DNA of 64,000 nucleotides, from NCBI RefSeq assembly GCF_003054325.1, contig NZ_QBKU01000008.1, positions 1 to 64,000 of the forward strand. The letters run 5' to 3'. Positions within the stretch are counted from its first letter, which is position 1; every line of letters starts with the position of its first letter. The DNA comes from Sulfitobacter mediterraneus. Its GTDB lineage: Bacteria > Pseudomonadota > Alphaproteobacteria > Rhodobacterales > Rhodobacteraceae. This document shows, piece after piece, positions 44,394-54,047 of the stretch. The position numbers were made by a program, and so were the translations under genes. The notes beneath the pieces are model-generated. The model ran no database searches, was not told the origin of the DNA, and worked only from the letters and a program-made list of their open reading frames with translations.

Positions 44394-44615
44394 CTATTTG
44401 TCCTGATCCGGATCGGCCTGACCGATCCCCATAAACACAAACTTGAAGGGCAAGATCCAGACAATGCCAAGCCCGACATAGATGCCCAGCTCCAGCAGGA
44501 TCGACGGGCGTTCAAACTGGTTCACCGCCCAGACCGCGCAAGCGATATAGACCGGCAACCCCACCAGCAGGATCACCAATGACCAACGTCTGCGTGCCTT
44601 GTAGCTAAGTGCCAT
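44394..44615 (-). CDS. DUF2842 family membrane protein
   Basis: A 73-residue protein with a basic N-terminus (ALSYKARRRWS) and two hydrophobic helices (about 11-30 and 41-63), matching the small alphaproteobacterial DUF2842 family. No function is known. I start at the ATG at 44615, which has GGGG at a good distance; an upstream ATG at 44651 would only add residues of no resemblance. It follows purA by 25 bases on the same strand. Confidence 0.85.
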   Translation of the reverse strand: MALSYKARRRWSLVILLVGLPVYIACAVWAVNQFERPSILLELGIYVGLGIVWILPFKFVFMGIGQADPDQDK

Positions 44616-44640
44616 ATGTCGCCCCTTCGTGACGCTGCGA

Positions 44641-45936
44641 TCAATCTGCAAATGGATCGGTGACCAAAATCGTGTCTTCCCGCTCCGGTGAGGTGGAGAC
44701 TAGAGCGACCGGGCAATCAATCAACTCTTCCACCCGGCGCACATATTTGATCGCCTCCGCCGGAAGATCGGCCCAGGACCGCGCCCCTTCGGTGGATTGC
44801 GACCAGCCCGGCATTTCCTCATAGATCGGCACGCAGCGGGCCTGCTCTTCGGCGGCCGTGGGCAGATAGTCGAGCCGCCGCCCGTCCAGATCATAGCCCA
44901 CGCAGATTTTCAGGGTCTCAAATCCGTCCAGCACGTCCAGTTTGGTCAGGCAGATGCCGGTGATGCCGGACGTGGCGCAAGTCTGGCGCAGCAGTGCCGC
45001 ATCGAACCAACCACAACGGCGCTGACGCCCTGTGGTGGTGCCAAATTCATGACCGCGCTCGCCCAGACGCTGACCGTCGTCGTCCGTCAGTTCGGTCGGA
45101 AACGGGCCCTCGCCCACGCGTGTTGTATAGGCCTTCACGATGCCCAGCACATAATCAATCGCCGTCGGGCCAAGACCCACGCCGGTGGCGGCTTGGCCTG
45201 CAATCACATTTGAGGACGTCACAAAAGGATATGTACCAAAATCAATATCAAGCAAGGCACCTTGCGCCCCTTCAAACAATATCCGCTTGCCCGCTTTGCG
45301 TTTCTCGGCCAGCACTTTCCAGACCGGGGCCGCAAAAGGCAGGATTTTGGGCGCAATTTCATCCAGTTGCGCAATCAGGGCGTCGCGGTCGATGGCATCG
45401 ATCCCCAGCCCTTTGCGCAGCGGGTCATGATGCTGCAACGCGCGATCCACGCGGGCCTCAAGCGTGGCGGCATCCGCCAGATCGGCCACACGGATGGCAC
45501 GGCGGCCAACCTTATCCTCATAGCAGGGGCCAATGCCCCGGCCAGTGGTTCCGATCTTGGTGCCCTTGCTAGAGGCCTCTTCGCGGGCGCGGTCCAGTTC
45601 ACCGTGAAACGGCAGGATCAGCGGCGTGTTTTCCGCAATCATCAGGCTTTGAGGGTCAATGGTTACGCCCTGCGCTTCGATGGTTTTGATCTCGTTCAGC
45701 AAGTGCCATGGGTCCAGCACCACACCATTGCCGATCACCGACAATTTGCCACCGCGCACCACACCAGATGGCAGCGCGTGGAGTTTGTAGACCTCGCCAT
45801 CAATCACCAAGGTATGGCCCGCATTATGCCCGCCCTGAAACCGGGCGATGACATCGGCACGTTCAGACAGCCAATCGACAATCTTGCCTTTTCCTTCGTC
45901 ACCCCATTGGGCACCGACAACAACTACGTTGGCCAT
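44641..45936 (-). CDS. purA: Adenylosuccinate synthetase
   Basis: A 431-residue GTP-dependent ligase that joins IMP and aspartate in AMP synthesis. Residues 1-20 hold the P-loop region ([11 protein letters not shown]), followed by the QGGHNAGHT block near 34-42 with the catalytic histidine. [14 protein letters not shown] lies near 126-139, and [13 protein letters not shown] near 293-305 carries IMP and aspartate contacts. The length is the usual one. I start at the ATG at 45936, with GGAAG 6 bases upstream. Confidence 0.98.
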   Translation of the reverse strand: MANVVVVGAQWGDEGKGKIVDWLSERADVIARFQGGHNAGHTLVIDGEVYKLHALPSGVVRGGKLSVIGNGVVLDPWHLLNEIKTIEAQGVTIDPQSLMIAENTPLILPFHGELDRAREEASSKGTKIGTTGRGIGPCYEDKVGRRAIRVADLADAATLEARVDRALQHHDPLRKGLGIDAIDRDALIAQLDEIAPKILPFAAPVWKVLAEKRKAGKRILFEGAQGALLDIDFGTYPFVTSSNVIAGQAATGVGLGPTAIDYVLGIVKAYTTRVGEGPFPTELTDDDGQRLGERGHEFGTTTGRQRRCGWFDAALLRQTCATSGITGICLTKLDVLDGFETLKICVGYDLDGRRLDYLPTAAEEQARCVPIYEEMPGWSQSTEGARSWADLPAEAIKYVRRVEELIDCPVALVSTSPEREDTILVTDPFAD

Positions 45937-46112
45937 GATGATCTTCCTTTTAGACAACCCGCGCCCGTATAGCGGCAGCAGGCGGGGGGTGAAACTGTAA
46001 AATCCGCCATGCTGCGTTTTGCCTCAAATGAATGCCGTTTGCCGGGTTTTCCACCACTGGACTTTGACACCGCCCCGGCGGTAGTTTTGGGGAAAACAAA
46101 GAGGGACGTAAT

Positions 46113-46508
46113 ATGGGCTTTGTCCTGCGCTGGATCTGTGCATTTGGTTTGCTCACCGCGACCTTTAATCCGACCGAGTATAATTACGCCACTTGGGTGC
46201 GCGATTTTGGGCGGGAAAATCTGTCTGTTGCCGTGCTTTTGGGGCTGCTGTTGATGATTGGCTACATCATCTATCTGCGCGCCACTTTGCGGTCCATCGG
46301 CGGGTTTGGCATGATGCTTGTGTTGGCCGTTGTGTCAGCATCGCTTTGGGTGCTTTATGATTTCAAGGTGCTGCGCCTCGACAATGCCAGCGCAAATGTC
46401 TGGCTGGCACTGGCCGCACTGAGCCTTGTTCTGGGCATAGGGCTGAGTTGGAGCCATGTGCGGCGCAACCTGTCGGGACAGGCAGACATGGATGATGTGG
46501 ACGACTGA
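46113..46508 (+). CDS. DUF6524-type membrane protein
   Basis: A 131-residue protein with four predicted membrane helices and an acidic end (DMDDVDD). The opening GFVLRWICAFGLLTATFNPTEYNYATW is typical of the DUF6524 group. No function is known. GGACG lies upstream of the ATG. It is followed after 11 bases by a second small gene. Confidence 0.78.
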   Translation: MGFVLRWICAFGLLTATFNPTEYNYATWVRDFGRENLSVAVLLGLLLMIGYIIYLRATLRSIGGFGMMLVLAVVSASLWVLYDFKVLRLDNASANVWLALAALSLVLGIGLSWSHVRRNLSGQADMDDVDD

Positions 46509-46519
46509 AAGGATAGGCG

Positions 46520-46732
46520 ATGCGCAAGACGGCACAGACCAGCGAAAGCTTTGAAAAGTCCTATTACAAACAGGTTGCCACCGGCGAGGGCTGCGGCTGC
46601 GCGGAACGGATCATTGACGTGCATGAGTTTAACCGGCTGGCCGGATCGTCCAAACGGATTGGCAGTCTGCTGCCGAAAAAGGGCGCATGGCGGCGATTTC
46701 TGCGCAAAGCGGGCCTCTATAGCCGCGATTGA
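46520..46732 (+). CDS. Small conserved hypothetical protein
   Basis: A 70-residue protein, basic at the end (RRFLRKAGLYSRD), with a CGC pair near residue 26 (GEGCGCAERI). It follows the DUF6524 gene by 11 bases and ends 18 bases before a convergent gene. No family is known to me, though it looks like a real small gene of the group because of its ordered composition and position. Confidence 0.6.
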   Translation: MRKTAQTSESFEKSYYKQVATGEGCGCAERIIDVHEFNRLAGSSKRIGSLLPKKGAWRRFLRKAGLYSRD

Positions 46733-46750
46733 TGTGATGGATCTGGCCCA

Positions 46751-47065
46751 TCAGTCGGCCAGATGCACCGGCGACCCGTGCGGCGTTGACAAATAGGCCG
46801 CCTCCCATGCGGTGCGCAGGTCGGCCACGTCGGCGGGGGCGGCCATGCCGATTTCGGCCAGATAGCTTTCAAGTGTTTCCAGCCAAGCGGTAAAGTAATC
46901 CTCACCGCCGTTCAGCTCTTTGTCCAAGCCATGCCGCGCCAGCGTTGCGCCAAACCGTTCCGCCCAATCGGCCCAGACGAAATGCCCCGCCTCGTTCAAA
47001 TGCACGGTCAGTGCAAAGACCTGCGCATGCCAAGGCGCGTCAAAGGCCGGTTCAGGTGCGCTCAT
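46751..47065 (-). CDS. Nitrile hydratase accessory protein
   Basis: A 104-residue protein that matches nitrile hydratase activator/accessory proteins: EPAFDAPWHAQVFALTVHLNEAG at the start and FVWADWAERFG in the middle. These small proteins resemble the beta-subunit N-terminus and deliver cobalt to the alpha subunit. Its start overlaps the beta-subunit stop (ATGA at 47062-47065), which fixes the start and the operon order alpha, beta, activator. Confidence 0.88.
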   Translation of the reverse strand: MSAPEPAFDAPWHAQVFALTVHLNEAGHFVWADWAERFGATLARHGLDKELNGGEDYFTAWLETLESYLAEIGMAAPADVADLRTAWEAAYLSTPHGSPVHLAD

Positions 47066-47739
47066 GCCTCCGGCTCCAGATAGCTTTGCCACAGATCCAG
47101 CACCACGTCATCGCGCGGATGTTCGGGGTGCGACCACAGCTCGGACGCCGGAAAGACCACCGCATAAAGCGGCTCTGCCGCATCGCCCAGCCGGTGAGCC
47201 GAACTGTCCGGCAAAACATGTGTGCCATGCAGGCGCAAAACCCGGCCCCGCGCCCCCGCGGCATAGACTGGCAGGCGCGTATGCCCCCCATCGACCAGCC
47301 TATTGGCGGCGATTTTGCGTGTGACAACCACGTCGCCCACTTCGAACTGCGGCGCGGTGTTGCTGGGCCGGTCGGCGGGGCCACCCTTGGCCAGAACCCC
47401 CGCCACCTGATCAGCGGTCATCTTTTTATCGGCCAGCGGGCTGGGTGCAGGATCGCCCTGCCCGGCCAGTTCTTCGCGGGTCAAGACGCCGGTTTCGACC
47501 AGAAGGTTGGCCAACCCCGAAATCCATTTTTCATAGTAGGAAAACCGCGCATAGTCCGTCGGTGCGAGGCATTCCCGCGCATGGCGCGAGACATCAATGT
47601 TCCACTTGCCCAGCGATCCTGCCGCCAGCGTCACGGCCAACGCTCGCGCATGCCAATCGGTGTGAAACACTCCGTCTTCCGGCTCTGGCGTGATGGTGCC
47701 ATCGCCGTAGCGCCCGCCCATGTCATGCACGCGGGTCAT
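47062..47739 (-). CDS. nthB: Nitrile hydratase subunit beta
   Basis: A 225-residue subunit. It begins [15 protein letters not shown], the form of nearly all beta subunits, and its C-terminal SH3-like barrel includes [29 protein letters not shown], also typical. With the alpha subunit it turns nitriles into amides in the cytoplasm. It overlaps both neighbours by 4 bases. Confidence 0.94.
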   Translation of the reverse strand: MTRVHDMGGRYGDGTITPEPEDGVFHTDWHARALAVTLAAGSLGKWNIDVSRHARECLAPTDYARFSYYEKWISGLANLLVETGVLTREELAGQGDPAPSPLADKKMTADQVAGVLAKGGPADRPSNTAPQFEVGDVVVTRKIAANRLVDGGHTRLPVYAAGARGRVLRLHGTHVLPDSSAHRLGDAAEPLYAVVFPASELWSHPEHPRDDVVLDLWQSYLEPEA

Positions 47740-48350
47740 GGGGCGCTCGCCAATGCTGTGCCGATCATGCTGTCGCGGCTGATAAGGGCCATCAACGCCT
47801 CTTCGTCTAGGCCATCAGTGCCAGCAGGCCGTTGCGGGATCACCAGATAACGGACCTCGGCGGTGGAATCCCAGACGCGCACCGCGGTCTCGCTGGGCAA
47901 GGTCACGCCGAAATCAGCCAAAACCTTGCGCGGCTCGCGCACCACGCGGGCACGGTAGGCATCTGATTTGTACCACCCCGGCGGAATGCCCAAAAGCGGC
48001 CAAGGATAGCAACTGCACAGGGTGCAAACGACCATATTATGCTGCGCCTCGGTGTTTTCCACCGCGACCATATGTTCGCCCTGCCGCCCGTAGAACCCGA
48101 GATCCGAAACCACTGCGGTTGCATCCTCCAAAAGGGCGGCACGGAATGCCGGATCAAGCCAGGCACGGGCCACCACGCGGGCACCGTTGCGCGGGCCAAT
48201 GCGGTTTTCATAGGTGTCGATGATTTCATCCAGCGCGGCGGGATCAATCAATCCCTTGCGGGTCAGAAGGGTTTCCAGTGCCTTGACCCTGAGGGCAGGA
48301 TCGGACGGCAAAAGCGCATGCGGGTCGTCGTGAGAATGATCATGAGGCAT
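47736..48350 (-). CDS. nthA: Nitrile hydratase subunit alpha, cobalt type
   Basis: A 204-residue subunit with the metal-claw motif [10 protein letters not shown]. The CTLCSC form, with threonine, marks the cobalt class; iron enzymes have CSLCSC. The rest fits the family ([29 protein letters not shown]). I start at the ATG at 48350, giving the His/Asp-rich PHDHSHDD N-terminus seen in relatives; an ATG at 48386 would add 12 residues. Neither has a clear ribosome site. No amidase gene is nearby. Confidence 0.93.
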   Translation of the reverse strand: MPHDHSHDDPHALLPSDPALRVKALETLLTRKGLIDPAALDEIIDTYENRIGPRNGARVVARAWLDPAFRAALLEDATAVVSDLGFYGRQGEHMVAVENTEAQHNMVVCTLCSCYPWPLLGIPPGWYKSDAYRARVVREPRKVLADFGVTLPSETAVRVWDSTAEVRYLVIPQRPAGTDGLDEEALMALISRDSMIGTALASAP

Positions 48351-48689
48351 GGCGCGAGACTGCAACAGTGCAGTGACCTTGTCCATGACCGGCGAAGCAT
48401 TTTGACTCGTTTACAATTCAACCCGCGAAATCAGCCGTTTTTTGTGGTATGGTTGTCCTACGAAGCGAGTCTGATCCACCTCAATTCCAGGATAACCCTT
48501 CTAACAAGGCGTGGTAGAGCACCGCTTCAACAGACCGCCGCCCCCATGCGGCGGTCTTTGTTATGCGGCACAGGCGCGACACCCCCGCAGATTGACCGCA
48601 AAGAATGGCGCACAAAGCCGATCCCGACTTGCCCCGCGCCGCAAAGACGCCTAGATACCCGCAAACGAAATTCGAAAGCGCCCGTCTCC
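48351..48689. other. Intergenic region between nthA and secG
   Basis: This 339-base gap lies between divergent genes and shows no protein-coding gene. It holds a strong hairpin at 48533-48556, listed separately, and so may encode a short RNA on the plus strand from near 48450 to 48562. The gap must also carry promoters for nthA and secG; I could not place them reliably. Confidence 0.45.
48533..48562 (+). terminator. Rho-independent terminator, possible small-RNA end
   Basis: GACCGCCGC (48533-48541) and GCGGCGGTC (48548-48556) form a perfect 9-base stem with a 6-base loop, followed by TTTGTT. No protein gene lies just upstream on the plus strand, so the terminated transcript is either a small RNA or a secG leader that attenuates. 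Confidence 0.75.
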
Positions 48690-49049
48690 ATGGAAAATGT
48701 CGTTCTGATCGTTCACCTGCTTTTGGCCTTTGGCCTGATTGCTGTTGTGTTGCTGCAACGCTCCGAAGGGGGCGGTCTTGGCATGGGTGGCGGCGGCGGC
48801 GCGGTATCGGGCCGGGCGGCGGCCACCGCGCTTGGCAAATTGACCTGGCTTTTGGGCGCGGGTTTCATCGTCACTTCGATTTCTTTGACCGTGATCGTGG
48901 CGCAAAAATCCTCCGGTGCATCGGTTCTGGACCGCCTTAGCGCAACGCCGCCAGCCGTGACCGACACCGAAACGGGCCTGCCCGCCGGTGACAGCCTGCT
49001 GCCACCAACCGCCGAAGACAATGCACCCTTGGTGCCAGCGGCGGACTGA
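48690..49049 (+). CDS. secG: Protein translocase subunit SecG
   Basis: A 119-residue inner-membrane protein of the SecYEG channel. ENVVLIVHLLLAFGLIAVVLLQRSEGGGLGMGGGGG is the family's first helix and glycine-rich loop, and a second helix spans about residues 50-71. An alanine/proline-rich tail follows, longer than in E. coli and common in alphaproteobacteria. I start at the ATG at 48690. The open frame extends far upstream, but that part has no SecG likeness. pyrG follows, as in related genomes. Confidence 0.95.
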   Translation: MENVVLIVHLLLAFGLIAVVLLQRSEGGGLGMGGGGGAVSGRAAATALGKLTWLLGAGFIVTSISLTVIVAQKSSGASVLDRLSATPPAVTDTETGLPAGDSLLPPTAEDNAPLVPAAD

Positions 49050-49227
49050 ACAAAAAACACTAAACATTGAGGCAATGCCGTTTTTCGCAACATCATGTTG
49101 CGGCTTAGCCTTGCCTTGAGCATCCGAATCCTGTTAGGCTTAAATCCCGTGGTGCTGCGTTATTTCGCAGCGCAGTTTGGTGTTTTTGGTCAAACACAAA
49201 TACGAATTCACGGGGGTCTCAGGACAT

Positions 49228-50874
49228 ATGGCGCGATATATCTTCATCACCGGCGGTGTGGTTTCCAGCCTTGGCAAAGGTTTGGCATCGGCGGCTTTGG
49301 GGGCGCTGTTGCAAGCGCGGGGATTTTCGGTCCGGCTGCGCAAACTTGATCCCTACCTTAATGTCGATCCCGGCACGATGTCGCCCTTTGAACATGGCGA
49401 AGTGTTTGTCACCGATGATGGCGCCGAGACCGATCTTGATCTTGGCCATTACGAACGGTTCACCGGCGTACCTGCCCGCAAAACCGATTCCGTATCCTCG
49501 GGCCGCATCTATTCCAACGTGCTGGAAAAGGAACGCCGCGGTGATTATCTTGGCAAGACCATTCAGGTGGTGCCGCATGTGACCAATGAAATCAAAGAGT
49601 TCCTTGCCATTGGCGAAGACGAAGTTGATTTCATGCTTTGCGAGATTGGCGGCACCGTCGGCGACATCGAAGGTCTGCCGTTTTTTGAAGCGATCCGCCA
49701 GTTTTCCCATGACAAGCCGCGCGGGCAATGCATCTTTATGCATCTGACCTTGCTGCCCTATCTGGCCGCCAGTGGTGAGCTGAAGACCAAACCGACCCAA
49801 CACAGCGTCAAGGAACTGCAATCCATCGGCATCGCGCCCGATATTCTGGTGTGCCGCTCCGAACAGCCGATCCCGCAGAAAGAGCGCGAGAAAATTGCGC
49901 TGTTCTGTAACGTCCGCCGCGAGGCCGTTGTGGCGGCCTATGATCTCAAATCTATCTATGAGGCACCGCTGGCCTATCACGCGCAAGGCCTCGATCAGGC
50001 GGTTCTGGATGCATTTGACATCTCCCCTGCGCCGCGCCCCGATCTGGCCGTGTGGCATGACGTTTACGACCGCATACAAAACCCCGAAGGCGACGTGCGC
50101 GTGGCAATTGTGGGCAAATACACCCAGCTTGAAGACGCCTATAAGTCTATCGCGGAGGCCCTGACCCACGGCGGCATGGCCAACCGTGTCAAGGTCAAGG
50201 TGGAATGGGTCGATGCCGAGGTCTTTGACAGCGCCGAAGATGTCAGCGCCCATCTCGAAGGGTTCCACGCGATCCTGGTGCCCGGCGGATTTGGCGAGCG
50301 CGGCACCGAAGGCAAAATCAAAGCGGCGCAATATGCCCGCGAACATAAGGTGCCCTATCTGGGCATTTGTCTGGGCATGCAAATGGCCGTAATCGAAGCG
50401 GCGCGGAATGTGGCGGGCGTCAGTGCCGCGGGTTCCGAAGAATTTGACCATGAGGCGGGCAAGAAACGGTTTGAGCCGGTGGTCTACCACCTCAAGGAAT
50501 GGGTGCAGGGCAATCACAAGGTCGAGCGCAAAGTGGGCGACGACAAAGGCGGCACCATGCGTCTGGGCGCTTATGATGCGACCCTCACAGAGGGATCTAA
50601 AGTGGCGCAGGCCTATGGCACCACCGCCATTGATGAGCGTCACCGCCACCGCTATGAGGTTGATATCGCTTACAAAGACAAGCTCGAAGAGGCAGGTTTG
50701 AAGTTTTCCGGCATGTCCCCCGATGGCAAATTGCCCGAGATTGTCGAATGGCAGGATCACCCGTGGTTCATTGGCGTGCAGTTCCATCCGGAACTGAAAT
50801 CTAAACCCTTTGATCCACATCCCCTGTTCAAAGATTTTGTTCGCGCGGCCAAGGAAATGTCACGGCTGGTTTAA
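49228..50874 (+). CDS. pyrG: CTP synthase
   Basis: A 548-residue enzyme that aminates UTP to CTP with glutamine. The synthetase half opens [17 protein letters not shown] and has [11 protein letters not shown] near 42-52. The C-terminal glutaminase half has the PGGFGERG loop near 352, the catalytic cysteine in GICLGMQ near 380, and the PHPLF histidine at the end. The length is the usual one. I start at the ATG at 49228, with AGGA closely upstream. Confidence 0.98.
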   Translation: MARYIFITGGVVSSLGKGLASAALGALLQARGFSVRLRKLDPYLNVDPGTMSPFEHGEVFVTDDGAETDLDLGHYERFTGVPARKTDSVSSGRIYSNVLEKERRGDYLGKTIQVVPHVTNEIKEFLAIGEDEVDFMLCEIGGTVGDIEGLPFFEAIRQFSHDKPRGQCIFMHLTLLPYLAASGELKTKPTQHSVKELQSIGIAPDILVCRSEQPIPQKEREKIALFCNVRREAVVAAYDLKSIYEAPLAYHAQGLDQAVLDAFDISPAPRPDLAVWHDVYDRIQNPEGDVRVAIVGKYTQLEDAYKSIAEALTHGGMANRVKVKVEWVDAEVFDSAEDVSAHLEGFHAILVPGGFGERGTEGKIKAAQYAREHKVPYLGICLGMQMAVIEAARNVAGVSAAGSEEFDHEAGKKRFEPVVYHLKEWVQGNHKVERKVGDDKGGTMRLGAYDATLTEGSKVAQAYGTTAIDERHRHRYEVDIAYKDKLEEAGLKFSGMSPDGKLPEIVEWQDHPWFIGVQFHPELKSKPFDPHPLFKDFVRAAKEMSRLV

Positions 50875-50908
50875 CCCTGCTGAAAATCGCAGGTGTTAAG
50901 GTATCGTT

Positions 50909-51346
50909 ATGGTGCGTCTTTTCTTCCTGCTGTTGCCGGGGCTGATACCGTCTTGGGAATTTTTCAAAGCGATTGAACCGTCGCCGCGGGTCCAGTGGCG
51001 GCTGTTCTCTATCCCGCTGGAAGATGGCGAAGGCTGGAACGAATTTCGGCCTCGACCACAACGCCTGTCCCTGCTGACCATTCTGCGGCGCTTGTTCTGG
51101 AACCCGCGTTGGAACGATTCCCTCTATCTTGTGAGCCTGTCAGAGCGGCTGATGCTGAACCCGACCCAGCACAGCGTGGATGAGATTTTTGACAGGTTGA
51201 ACTTCTATGTCTCGGCGCCCGACCCCGTTGAAGAAGGCCCGCTAAACCTGCAATTCCGTCTGATCTTTGTGCGCCGCGAAGGCGAGCAGATCACGGAAAG
51301 CATCACCTATATATCCGAGCCGCGCAGCTTTCGAGGCCGCACATGA
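50909..51346 (+). CDS. Hypothetical protein, partner of the next gene
   Basis: A 145-residue protein with a hydrophobic N-terminus (RLFFLLLPGLIPSWEFF) and then a mixed domain with the segments VQWRLFSIP and LFWNPRWNDSLYLVSLSERLM. I recognise no family. It overlaps the next membrane-protein gene by 4 bases (ATGA at 51343-51346), so the two act together or in the same process. Confidence 0.68.
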   Translation: MVRLFFLLLPGLIPSWEFFKAIEPSPRVQWRLFSIPLEDGEGWNEFRPRPQRLSLLTILRRLFWNPRWNDSLYLVSLSERLMLNPTQHSVDEIFDRLNFYVSAPDPVEEGPLNLQFRLIFVRREGEQITESITYISEPRSFRGRT

Positions 51347-52035
51347 CGCTCGACGCCGCCTTTCGCGCCACCGAAGTGCTGATCGCGCTGGCTTTCCTTC
51401 AACAAAGCGCCGAATTCATGCTGCGCAGCGGGGTGGAACGGGCGATCTTTGCTGTCCGTATCATGGCCTGCCTTGCCCTGCTCTTTGGCGCTCAAACCGA
51501 ACTGGCATTGCTGGTTCTTGTGGTGATCAGCCTATGGATGCTGCACCGGTTTCAAGGCCCCTACAATGGCGGCAGCGACCGGATGAGCTTGCTGATCCTG
51601 TGGTGTCTGACCCTTGCGCAATGGATGCCAACGCTGTTCTGGCAAGAGGTGATCTTTGGCTATCTCGCCTTTCAGCTGACGCTGTCTTATTTCATTTCGG
51701 GGCGGGTCAAGATCGTGAATCCTGAATGGCGGTCCGGACGTGCGCTGCGAGATGTGTTTGCCTTTTCCGCCTATCCGGTCAGTGAAAACCTACGCCAATT
51801 GTCCACACGCCCCCGTCTGCTTTGGGCTGCCACATGGGCGGTGATCCTGTTCGAGGTGGTGTTCCCGCTGGCATTGCTCAATCAAACCCTGCTGATTGCC
51901 GCGCTGTGCATCGGGGCGAGCTTTCATCTGTCCAATGCGATTTTCTTTGGGCTGAACCGATTTGTCTGGATCTGGATGGCGGCTTATCCCTCCCTTCTTT
52001 GGTTTCAGGGCCGTGTCTTTGGGGATGTTTTCTGA
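51343..52035 (+). CDS. Polytopic membrane protein, HTTM-like
   Basis: A 230-residue protein with about six predicted helices. The C-terminal part (SFHLSNAIFFGLNRFVWIWMAAYPSLLWF) recalls HTTM/vitamin K-dependent carboxylase-like membrane domains, which often have a conserved segment of this kind. Activity is unknown; the family likeness is by eye. It is coupled to the upstream gene and is followed after 46 bases by rlmJ. Confidence 0.62.
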   Translation: MTLDAAFRATEVLIALAFLQQSAEFMLRSGVERAIFAVRIMACLALLFGAQTELALLVLVVISLWMLHRFQGPYNGGSDRMSLLILWCLTLAQWMPTLFWQEVIFGYLAFQLTLSYFISGRVKIVNPEWRSGRALRDVFAFSAYPVSENLRQLSTRPRLLWAATWAVILFEVVFPLALLNQTLLIAALCIGASFHLSNAIFFGLNRFVWIWMAAYPSLLWFQGRVFGDVF

Positions 52036-52081
52036 TCCGCACACCATTGCGCCGCTGCCACAAAACGCTACACGGGGTCAC

Positions 52082-52858
52082 ATGCTGAGTTATCAACACA
52101 TTTATCACGCAGGCAATCTGGCGGATGTTCAGAAACACGCGCTGCTGGCTTGGATGCTGTCCTATCTGACCCGCAAGGACAAACCCCTTACCTATATGGA
52201 AACCCATTCCGGCAGGGCGCTTTATGATCTGACGGATGATGCCGCCCTCAAGACCGGAGAGGCAGCGCAGGGTGTTGAAAAGGTTCAGGGCTGGTTTGCT
52301 GCCGATCATCCCTACTCAGAAGTTTTGGCGCAAACGCGTGGCACCCACGGGCCAAACGCCTACCCCGGATCACCGATGATCGCGGCACAGCTTTTGCGGG
52401 CGCAGGACCGGATTCATCTGGCCGAACTGCACCCCCAAGAACACAGCGGGCTTGATCTGGCCATGTCGCCTTATCCGGCGAAATGTTACTTGCAGGACGG
52501 GTTCGAGATGGCCTTTGCCCTGACCCCGCCAACGCCGCGCCGCGGGATGTTGTTGATTGATCCCAGCTATGAGATCAAAACTGACTATCAAGACATTCCC
52601 AAACAGATCGGCAAACTGGCCCGCGCTTGGAACGTCGGGATTATCGGGCTGTGGTATCCGATCCTGACCAACAAGGCGCATCTGCCGATGCTGCAAATGC
52701 TGGGCCAAACGCACCCCGACGCCCTGCGCTCCGAGGTCCGGTTTCCACCCGCGCGTCCCGGCCACGGGATGGTGGGTTCGGGCCTGTTTGTGATCAACCC
52801 GCCCTATGGTCTGGCCGATGAGGCCAAGCGTCTGGCCGCTCTCTTCGCCAAGTTGTGA
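52082..52858 (+). CDS. rlmJ: 23S rRNA (adenine2030-N6)-methyltransferase
   Basis: A 258-residue SAM-dependent enzyme that methylates A2030 of 23S rRNA. It begins LSYQHIYHAGNLADVQKHALL, typical of the family, and the catalytic motif is LLIDPSYEIKTDYQ (about 160-173), where DPSY replaces the usual DPPY. GSGLFVINPPYGL near 240 is the second family block. The start is the ATG at 52082; the frame is open further up but unlike the family there. Confidence 0.93.
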   Translation: MLSYQHIYHAGNLADVQKHALLAWMLSYLTRKDKPLTYMETHSGRALYDLTDDAALKTGEAAQGVEKVQGWFAADHPYSEVLAQTRGTHGPNAYPGSPMIAAQLLRAQDRIHLAELHPQEHSGLDLAMSPYPAKCYLQDGFEMAFALTPPTPRRGMLLIDPSYEIKTDYQDIPKQIGKLARAWNVGIIGLWYPILTNKAHLPMLQMLGQTHPDALRSEVRFPPARPGHGMVGSGLFVINPPYGLADEAKRLAALFAKL

Positions 52859-52913
52859 GACCTGCGGACAACTAAAACGATACGCATCTCGAAAAATATG
52901 CTAGGCTTTCGGG

Positions 52914-53564
52914 ATGACACGTCTCGGCGCAATTTTTCTGGCCTTGATGCCCCATGCCGCATTGGCCTGCGGTGCGCCGGTTTGTCTGGTTGATCCGGAC
53001 GGGCTGGTCCTGCCGCAAATTATCACCTTTGATGACATTCAGGCGGGCGGCGGACCGGGCTTTCGGGTCGATGATATTTTGCCCCTGCCCGGCGCCACCT
53101 TTGGCGAACGTTTTGCCGGCCAGATCGTTGAGGATGTCGGCACACATGACCAGATCGCCGGCACCGCCTTTGCCCCCTTGACGATGATGCCGGGCGATGC
53201 GGGGCAGAATCTGTCGGTGGTGCGGTTCGGCGGCACAACCGTGCTGAACGGCTATGGCGCAGCAGGCTATCCCAAGCGCGAGGCGCAGGGCGAAGGGGCT
53301 ATTGCGGTGCTGTTTGATGAGGACCAATCCGCCTTTGCTTTTGATCTGCGCGGCGGTGAGGCTGGCGTGGCATTGGTCACTTTCCACCGGCGAGACGGCA
53401 CGTTGATTGGCACAGTTCCCATTGACCCAACCGGCGAATTCTCTGTCGGGTTTATCCGCAACCGCGGGCCTGACGACATCGCGGGCTTTATTGTGACAAA
53501 TACTGACCCTCAGGGGCTTGCGATTGACACTTTACGCTTTGGAAAACCACCCAACCTCAGCTAA
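52914..53564 (+). CDS. Secreted hypothetical protein
   Basis: A 216-residue protein with a signal peptide (TRLGAIFLALMPHAALACG, cleavage near residue 18). The mature part looks beta-rich and has PITFDDIQ-type text (LPQIITFDDIQAG). It may be a periplasmic or surface protein, but I recognise no family. It stands alone between rlmJ and the TerB-like genes. Confidence 0.65.
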   Translation: MTRLGAIFLALMPHAALACGAPVCLVDPDGLVLPQIITFDDIQAGGGPGFRVDDILPLPGATFGERFAGQIVEDVGTHDQIAGTAFAPLTMMPGDAGQNLSVVRFGGTTVLNGYGAAGYPKREAQGEGAIAVLFDEDQSAFAFDLRGGEAGVALVTFHRRDGTLIGTVPIDPTGEFSVGFIRNRGPDDIAGFIVTNTDPQGLAIDTLRFGKPPNLS

Positions 53565-53573
53565 TAACGGCTT

Positions 53574-54011
53574 ATGTTTGAACGTCTCTTCCCGCGCCGC
53601 GCGCCTGAACCAAAGCCCCTGCCCCAACCCAATGCCCAGCTCGCGCTTGGCGCATTGCTCGTGCGTGTGGCCTTTGCTGACAAGGACTACAAAGCCGCCG
53701 AAATTGGCCAGATTGATCGTATCCTTGCACAATCCTTTGACCTGAACCCGATTGAGGCAGCCAAACTGCGCGCCACATGCGAGGCGCTGGAACGTGATGC
53801 CCCCGGCACACCCGAATTTGCCGCGATCCTGCGCGAAGAGGTGGATTACGCTGATCGCAAGGCGCTGGGTGATGCGATGTGGTCCGTGGCGCTGGCCGAT
53901 GGCGACCGCGATGATGCCGAGGAAGAGCAGTTGTCGCAGATCGAGGCGGCCCTTGGCCTGACCGATATCGACATTCAGGCAGCCCGCGAAAACGCTCTGC
54001 GCTCTATCTGA
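53574..54011 (+). CDS. TerB-like helical protein, copy 1
   Basis: A 145-residue protein with a TerB-like all-helical core. The first acidic repeat is LLVRVAFADKDYKAAEIGQIDRIL (about 25-48) and the second ALADGDRDDAEEEQLSQIEAALGL (about 103-126). These Asp/Glu clusters suggest metal binding. Tellurite resistance is not implied for such short stand-alone members. It is followed by a paralogue 36 bases on. Confidence 0.78.
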   Translation: MFERLFPRRAPEPKPLPQPNAQLALGALLVRVAFADKDYKAAEIGQIDRILAQSFDLNPIEAAKLRATCEALERDAPGTPEFAAILREEVDYADRKALGDAMWSVALADGDRDDAEEEQLSQIEAALGLTDIDIQAARENALRSI

Positions 54012-54047
54012 CTTGGCCTGCGCGGCTGCGCACCCTATATCGCTCTT

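Noticed and set aside
48508..48530. tRNA-like text (GGTAGAGCACCGC) in the nthA-secG gap
   Set aside because: It resembles a D-arm, but there is no T-arm sequence, no acceptor stem, and the following hairpin has a 9-base stem that fits a terminator, not an anticodon arm.
48039..48689. 217-residue extension of SecG
   Set aside because: It runs antisense through nthA and the terminator hairpin, and has no SecG character.
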